Source: Mesorhizobium sp. J8 (GTDB lineage: Bacteria > Pseudomonadota > Alphaproteobacteria > Rhizobiales > Rhizobiaceae). From it: a stretch of DNA of 64,000 nt. Every line of letters begins with the position of its first letter. Position 1 is the stretch's first letter. The DNA is taken from the NCBI RefSeq assembly GCF_016591715.1, contig NZ_AP024109.1, positions 1,860,001 to 1,924,000 on the forward strand, read 5' to 3'. The position numbers and the translations under genes are program-made. Shown here piece by piece: positions 60,737-64,000 of this stretch. The notes under the pieces are model-generated. The model did no database searches and was not told the origin of the DNA. It saw only the letters and a program-made list of their open reading frames with translations.

Positions 60737-61591
60737 ATGGAACAAGCAACCAGAACGCGCGGACGTCCTCGTTACGATCAGGAAGATGCCGAGGCGGCCG
60801 AGGCCTTCCGCTCGATCGGCTCCAAGGTCCAGCTCAACCGCGACGAGGCGGCGCCGCTCTGGGTGCAGTTGCGCAACCAGGTCGAGGAAGCGATCAACAC
60901 CGGCCTGCTGGCCGCCAATTCGCGCATTCCTTCGGAACAGGCGCTCTGCGATTTCTTTGGTGTGTCGCGTCCCGTCGTGCGCGCCGCGATCGGCTCGCTC
61001 TCCAACGAAGGCCGCATCATCAAGATGCCGCGCAAGGGCATGTTCGTCGCAGCACCCCGCGAGCATGTCGACTTCATGACCGCCAATCTCGGCGTGTTCG
61101 ACGACCTGACCGCCAAGGGCCACAAGGTCTCGACCCGCACGCTGGAGATCTACCGCTGCCCCCCGAGCGAGAAAGAATCCAAAGTCTTCGGCATTCCCGC
61201 CAGTGGCAGCGTGGTCCGCATCAGCCGCGTCTACATGACCGATGGCGCGCCGATCACCATGACGCGCATCAGCTTGCCGGGACATCGGGTGCCGGGTCTG
61301 GAGAACATCCTGTCGGAAAACCAGTCGATCTTCGGCACCATCCGCGCCGTCTTCGGCCTGACGGTGAAGCGCGCCGACCGCTGGCTGCGAGCGGCCCTTC
61401 CCACCAAGGAAGAGGCCGATCAGATGGGCGTCGCCGCCAACACGCCGCTGATCGAGATCGAGTCGATCGCCTATGACGCCGACGGCGCCGCCCTCGAATA
61501 TTACGAGGCCTTCTACAACTCCTCCGTCGCGCGCATCCACATGGCGGTCGAGCAGCCTTCGGCGACCGTGAACGGTGTCGACCGCACCTGA
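60737..61591 (+). CDS. GntR-family regulator with UTRA domain
   Basis: A 284-residue transcription factor (ATG 60737; a TTG at 60722 is possible). Residues about 40-110 are the GntR winged helix (PLWVQLRNQVEEAINTGLLA, SRIPSEQALCDFFGVSRPVV, SNEGRIIKMPRKGMFV), and residues about 120-270 are a UTRA ligand domain (SVVRISRVYMTDGAPITMT, IEIESIAYDADG). It lies between the two blocks that carry TGGTTATAACCA, which is the obvious candidate operator. Confidence 0.94.
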   Translation: MEQATRTRGRPRYDQEDAEAAEAFRSIGSKVQLNRDEAAPLWVQLRNQVEEAINTGLLAANSRIPSEQALCDFFGVSRPVVRAAIGSLSNEGRIIKMPRKGMFVAAPREHVDFMTANLGVFDDLTAKGHKVSTRTLEIYRCPPSEKESKVFGIPASGSVVRISRVYMTDGAPITMTRISLPGHRVPGLENILSENQSIFGTIRAVFGLTVKRADRWLRAALPTKEEADQMGVAANTPLIEIESIAYDADGAALEYYEAFYNSSVARIHMAVEQPSATVNGVDRT

Positions 61592-61621
61592 ATTGGGCCT
61601 ATCAAAAAAGATTCTGTTTTC

Positions 61622-61633
61622 TGGTTATAACCA
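61622..61633. promoter_or_regulatory. GntR-type operator palindrome
   Basis: TGGTTATAACCA again, here inside the longer palindrome CTGGTTATAACCAG (61621-61634), 30 nt after the GntR stop and 158 nt before the SDR start. Confidence 0.75.
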
Positions 61634-61791
61634 GATTGACGGACCCGGGAAGCTTCTGTAACGTCCCTGTCATGGGGTCGGGAGGAGCCTGACCCCGGAG
61701 GCATTATCAGGACCGGTCGGCTTGCGGCGCTGCCTCGGCGGCGAGGGCGAAGTTTTGCCCGCGATCGAGCCTGTCCTGATGGAGGATGTGC

Positions 61792-62568
61792 ATGGATTAT
61801 CGGTCGCAATTCGACCTGACGGGCGAGGTCGCCGTCGTCACCGGCGGCGCCAGCGGGATCGGTCTCGAGGGCGCCAAGGCGCTGGGGACTTGCGGCGCGA
61901 GGGTCGTCCTGCTCGACATGAATGCGGAAGGACTGAAGGCTGCTGCGGATGAACTGCGGGCCGCTGGGGTCGCAAGCGTCGAGGGCCGCGTGCTTGACGT
62001 CACCGATCCGCAAGCCGTCGAGACGATGGCTGCTCAAGTCGCCGCGGACTTCGGCAAGGTCGATATCCTGGTCAACAGCGCCGGCATCGCGCGCCTCAAC
62101 ACCGCGTTGGATACGCCGGACGAGGAATGGCGCCTGGTGATGGATGTCAACGTCAATGGCGTCTACTGGGCTTCGCGCGCCTTCGGGCGTTCGATGGTCG
62201 CCCGCAAGAAAGGCTCGATCGTCAATCTGGGCTCGATGTCGGGTCTGATCATCAACCGCCCGCAGACGGCGCCGTCCTACATGGTAAGCAAGGGCGCCGT
62301 GCACATGATGACCAAGGCGCTCGCGGTCGAGTGGGCGAAATCCGGGGTGCGCGTCAACGCGCTGGCGCCGGGCTATGTCGGCACCGAGATGACGCTGAAG
62401 ATGCGCGAGCGTCCCGAACTCTTCAACACCTGGATCGACATGACGCCGATGGGGCGCTTGGGCACGCCGCAGGAGATCGCCTCGGCGATCCTGTTCCTGG
62501 CGTCGCCAGCCTCGAGCTACGTCACCGGTGCCATCCTGTCGATCGATGGCGGCTACACGGCCTGGTAA
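61792..62568 (+). CDS. Short-chain dehydrogenase/reductase
   Basis: A 258-residue classical SDR (MDYRSQFDLTGEVAVVTGGA). NAD-binding GGASGIG, catalytic serine in NLGSMSGL and SYMVSKG as the YxxxK. GGAGGATGTGC precedes the ATG. In a sugar-uptake operon with an aldolase it is likely to be a polyol or sugar dehydrogenase, though other alcohol substrates fit too. Confidence 0.92.
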   Translation: MDYRSQFDLTGEVAVVTGGASGIGLEGAKALGTCGARVVLLDMNAEGLKAAADELRAAGVASVEGRVLDVTDPQAVETMAAQVAADFGKVDILVNSAGIARLNTALDTPDEEWRLVMDVNVNGVYWASRAFGRSMVARKKGSIVNLGSMSGLIINRPQTAPSYMVSKGAVHMMTKALAVEWAKSGVRVNALAPGYVGTEMTLKMRERPELFNTWIDMTPMGRLGTPQEIASAILFLASPASSYVTGAILSIDGGYTAW

Positions 62569-62595
62569 CGGGGCGGACAAGGATTGGAATATCGC

Positions 62596-63255
62596 ATGAC
62601 CCTTTCGGACCTCGAGGCGCGCCAGGCCATCATCGATGCCTGCATCGAGATGAACGCGCTGGGCATCAACCAGGGCACATCCGGCAACATCAGCCGGCGC
62701 CATGGCGAGGGCATGCTGATCTCGCCGACCAGCACGCCCTACGACACGCTGCAGCCGGAAGACATCGTATTCATGGGCTGGGATGGCGAGGTCGATGGAC
62801 GCCTGCCGCCATCGAGCGAATGGCGTTTCCATCTCGATATCTTGAAGGCGCGGCCCGAGGTCAACGCCGTCGTCCACGCGCATCCGACCTACTGCACGAC
62901 CATCGCCATCATGGGCCGGAAGATACCAGCGATCCACTACATGGTCGCGGTCGCCGGCGGCAGCGACATACGCTGCGCGCCCTACGCCACCTTCGGCACC
63001 GCGGAGCTTTCGGCGCATGCGGTGGAGGCGCTGCGCGACCGCAAGGCCTGCCTGCTTGCCCAGCACGGCATGATCGCCGTCGGATCGAGCCTTGCCCAGG
63101 CGATGTGGCTGGCCGTCGAGGTCGAGACGCTGGCGCGCCAGTATCACGGCGCCCTGCAGATCGGCGAGCCGCCGATCCTGTCCGACGAGGAGATCGAGAA
63201 CGTCATCAAGCGCATGGCGAGCTACGGCCTGCGCGACAAGGACGCCGCCGCCTAA
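62596..63255 (+). CDS. Class II aldolase/adducin-family protein
   Basis: A 219-residue L-fuculose-phosphate-aldolase-type protein. NQGTSGNISRR is the phosphate loop, the zinc ligands are in AVVHAHPTYCTT (His-x-His) and QHGMIAVG, and the general acid is in PPSSEW. The ATG at 62596 was preferred over a TTG at 62584. It would cleave a sugar phosphate after oxidation or isomerisation. Confidence 0.92.
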   Translation: MTLSDLEARQAIIDACIEMNALGINQGTSGNISRRHGEGMLISPTSTPYDTLQPEDIVFMGWDGEVDGRLPPSSEWRFHLDILKARPEVNAVVHAHPTYCTTIAIMGRKIPAIHYMVAVAGGSDIRCAPYATFGTAELSAHAVEALRDRKACLLAQHGMIAVGSSLAQAMWLAVEVETLARQYHGALQIGEPPILSDEEIENVIKRMASYGLRDKDAAA

Positions 63256-63322
63256 GCGGTGGACCATGGTTTCGCATATCCTCCGGGAAGGCCCGGAGCG
63301 ATCAACAAGGGAGGAAATGAAA

Positions 63323-64000
63323 ATGACCAGATCCATGAAAGGCCTCGTCAAGGCGCTCGCCCTGGGGTTGGCGGCGGCTTGCAGCCTTGCCGCCGTCGCC
63401 GGCGCGAACGCCGAGGAGCTTTCGCTGAAGGGCAAGCGCATCGGCGTCTCCGCTATCGGCACCGACCATTATTGGGACCTGATGGCGTTCAAAGGCATCC
63501 AGGACCGCGTCAAGGAGCTCGGCGGTGAAGTCATCGCGCTCGACGCCGGCCGCAAGGACCAGCAGCAGATCGCGCAGCTGCAGACGCTGATCGCGCAGAA
63601 GCCCGACGCCATCATCGAGCAGCTCGGCAACCTCGAGGTGCTGAACCCGTGGCTGCAGAAGATCCGCGACGCCGGCATCCCGCTGTTCACGGTCGATACC
63701 GCCACGCCGCATGCCATCAACAACACCACCTCCAACAACTACAATATCGGCGCCGAGATCGCCTTGCAGATGGTCGCCGACATGGGCGGCAAGGGCAATG
63801 TGCTGGTCTTCAACGGCTTCTACAGCGTGCCGGTCTGCAAGATCCGCTACGACCAGCTGAAATATGTGCTGACCTCGTTCCCGGATGTGAAGATCGTCGA
63901 GCCGGAATTGCGCGACGTCATCCCGAACACGGTGCAGAGCGCCTATTCCAACGTCACCGACATGCTGACCAAGTCGCCCGAGAAGGGCTCGATCGGCGCG
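63323..64000 (+). CDS. Sugar ABC transporter periplasmic binding protein, 3' end outside window
   Basis: 226 codons of an RbsB-type substrate-binding protein. A signal peptide (MTRSMKGLVKALALGLAAAC, cleavage near ANAEE) is followed by KRIGVSAIGTDHYWDLMAFK and GIPLFTVDTATPHAINN, with the ligand-binding aspartate in the second. GGAGGA is seven nt before the ATG at 63323. The permease and ATPase genes would follow to the right. The sugar is unknown; the aldolase and SDR suggest a polyol or deoxysugar. Confidence 0.92.
   Translation, partial: MTRSMKGLVKALALGLAAACSLAAVAGANAEELSLKGKRIGVSAIGTDHYWDLMAFKGIQDRVKELGGEVIALDAGRKDQQQIAQLQTLIAQKPDAIIEQLGNLEVLNPWLQKIRDAGIPLFTVDTATPHAINNTTSNNYNIGAEIALQMVADMGGKGNVLVFNGFYSVPVCKIRYDQLKYVLTSFPDVKIVEPELRDVIPNTVQSAYSNVTDMLTKSPEKGSIGA

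Overview
The window is high-GC alphaproteobacterial DNA, most like a Mesorhizobium or close relative (Rhizobiales). The evidence is the HWE-type histidine kinases, many EcfG-type promoters (GGAAC, 16-17 nt, NNTT), a hallmark Rhizobiales palindromic repeat at 53.9 kb, families of very small stress proteins typical of rhizobia, and tight ATGA/GTGA-coupled operons. I cannot tell chromosome from large plasmid. No rRNA, tRNA, IS element or CRISPR array was seen.

Layout. (1) 1-7278, minus strand: a seven-gene saccharide operon with two NAD-dependent sugar epimerases/dehydratases, a B12-binding-type radical SAM enzyme, a GT4 glycosyltransferase and three CgeB-like glycosyltransferases, the last cut by the window edge. 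(2) 7.3-42 kb: a stress-response island of about 45 mostly small genes on both strands. It holds a large-subunit catalase, a DUF892 ferritin-like protein, a DUF4142 protein, a Pcm/erythromycin-esterase fusion with a pyruvate-oxidase-like enzyme, an alcohol dehydrogenase, an SDR, a YdeP-type molybdoenzyme, several one-helix membrane microproteins, and signalling proteins: a CheB-CheR-PAS-HWE kinase, a solo CheB, a PAS-HWE kinase with a Crp/Fnr partner, three single-domain receivers and one receiver fused to a sigma-region-2-like tail. By eye I find 30 EcfG-like promoters here, nearly all 17-60 nt upstream of a start codon, often as divergent pairs. (3) 42.0-53.9 kb, plus strand: one respiratory operon encoding alternative complex III (ActA-F), a SCO copper chaperone and a caa3-type cytochrome oxidase; it is itself preceded by a very good EcfG-like box. 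(4) 54.1-64 kb: a catabolic regulon with a thiolase on the minus strand; acetoacetyl-CoA synthetase, a thiolase-like protein, a DUF35 protein, a MaoC protein and an MFS transporter on the plus strand; then a GntR/UTRA regulator, an SDR, a class II aldolase and the start of a sugar ABC transporter. Two near-identical palindromes (TGGTTATAACCA) in front of the two transcription blocks look like the GntR operators.

How it fits together. The simplest reading is that the first 42 kb is a physical cluster of general-stress-response (EcfG) target genes, including signalling proteins that could feed back on the PhyR-NepR-EcfG switch, with surface saccharide synthesis and an alternative respiratory chain attached to the same sigma factor. 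The strongest candidate for something new is the 199-residue protein at 18545-19144. It joins an N-terminal receiver domain to a C-terminal segment resembling sigma region 2, the reverse of the PhyR order, and it carries a consensus EcfG box. All functional statements come from reading motifs and context; no database search was run.
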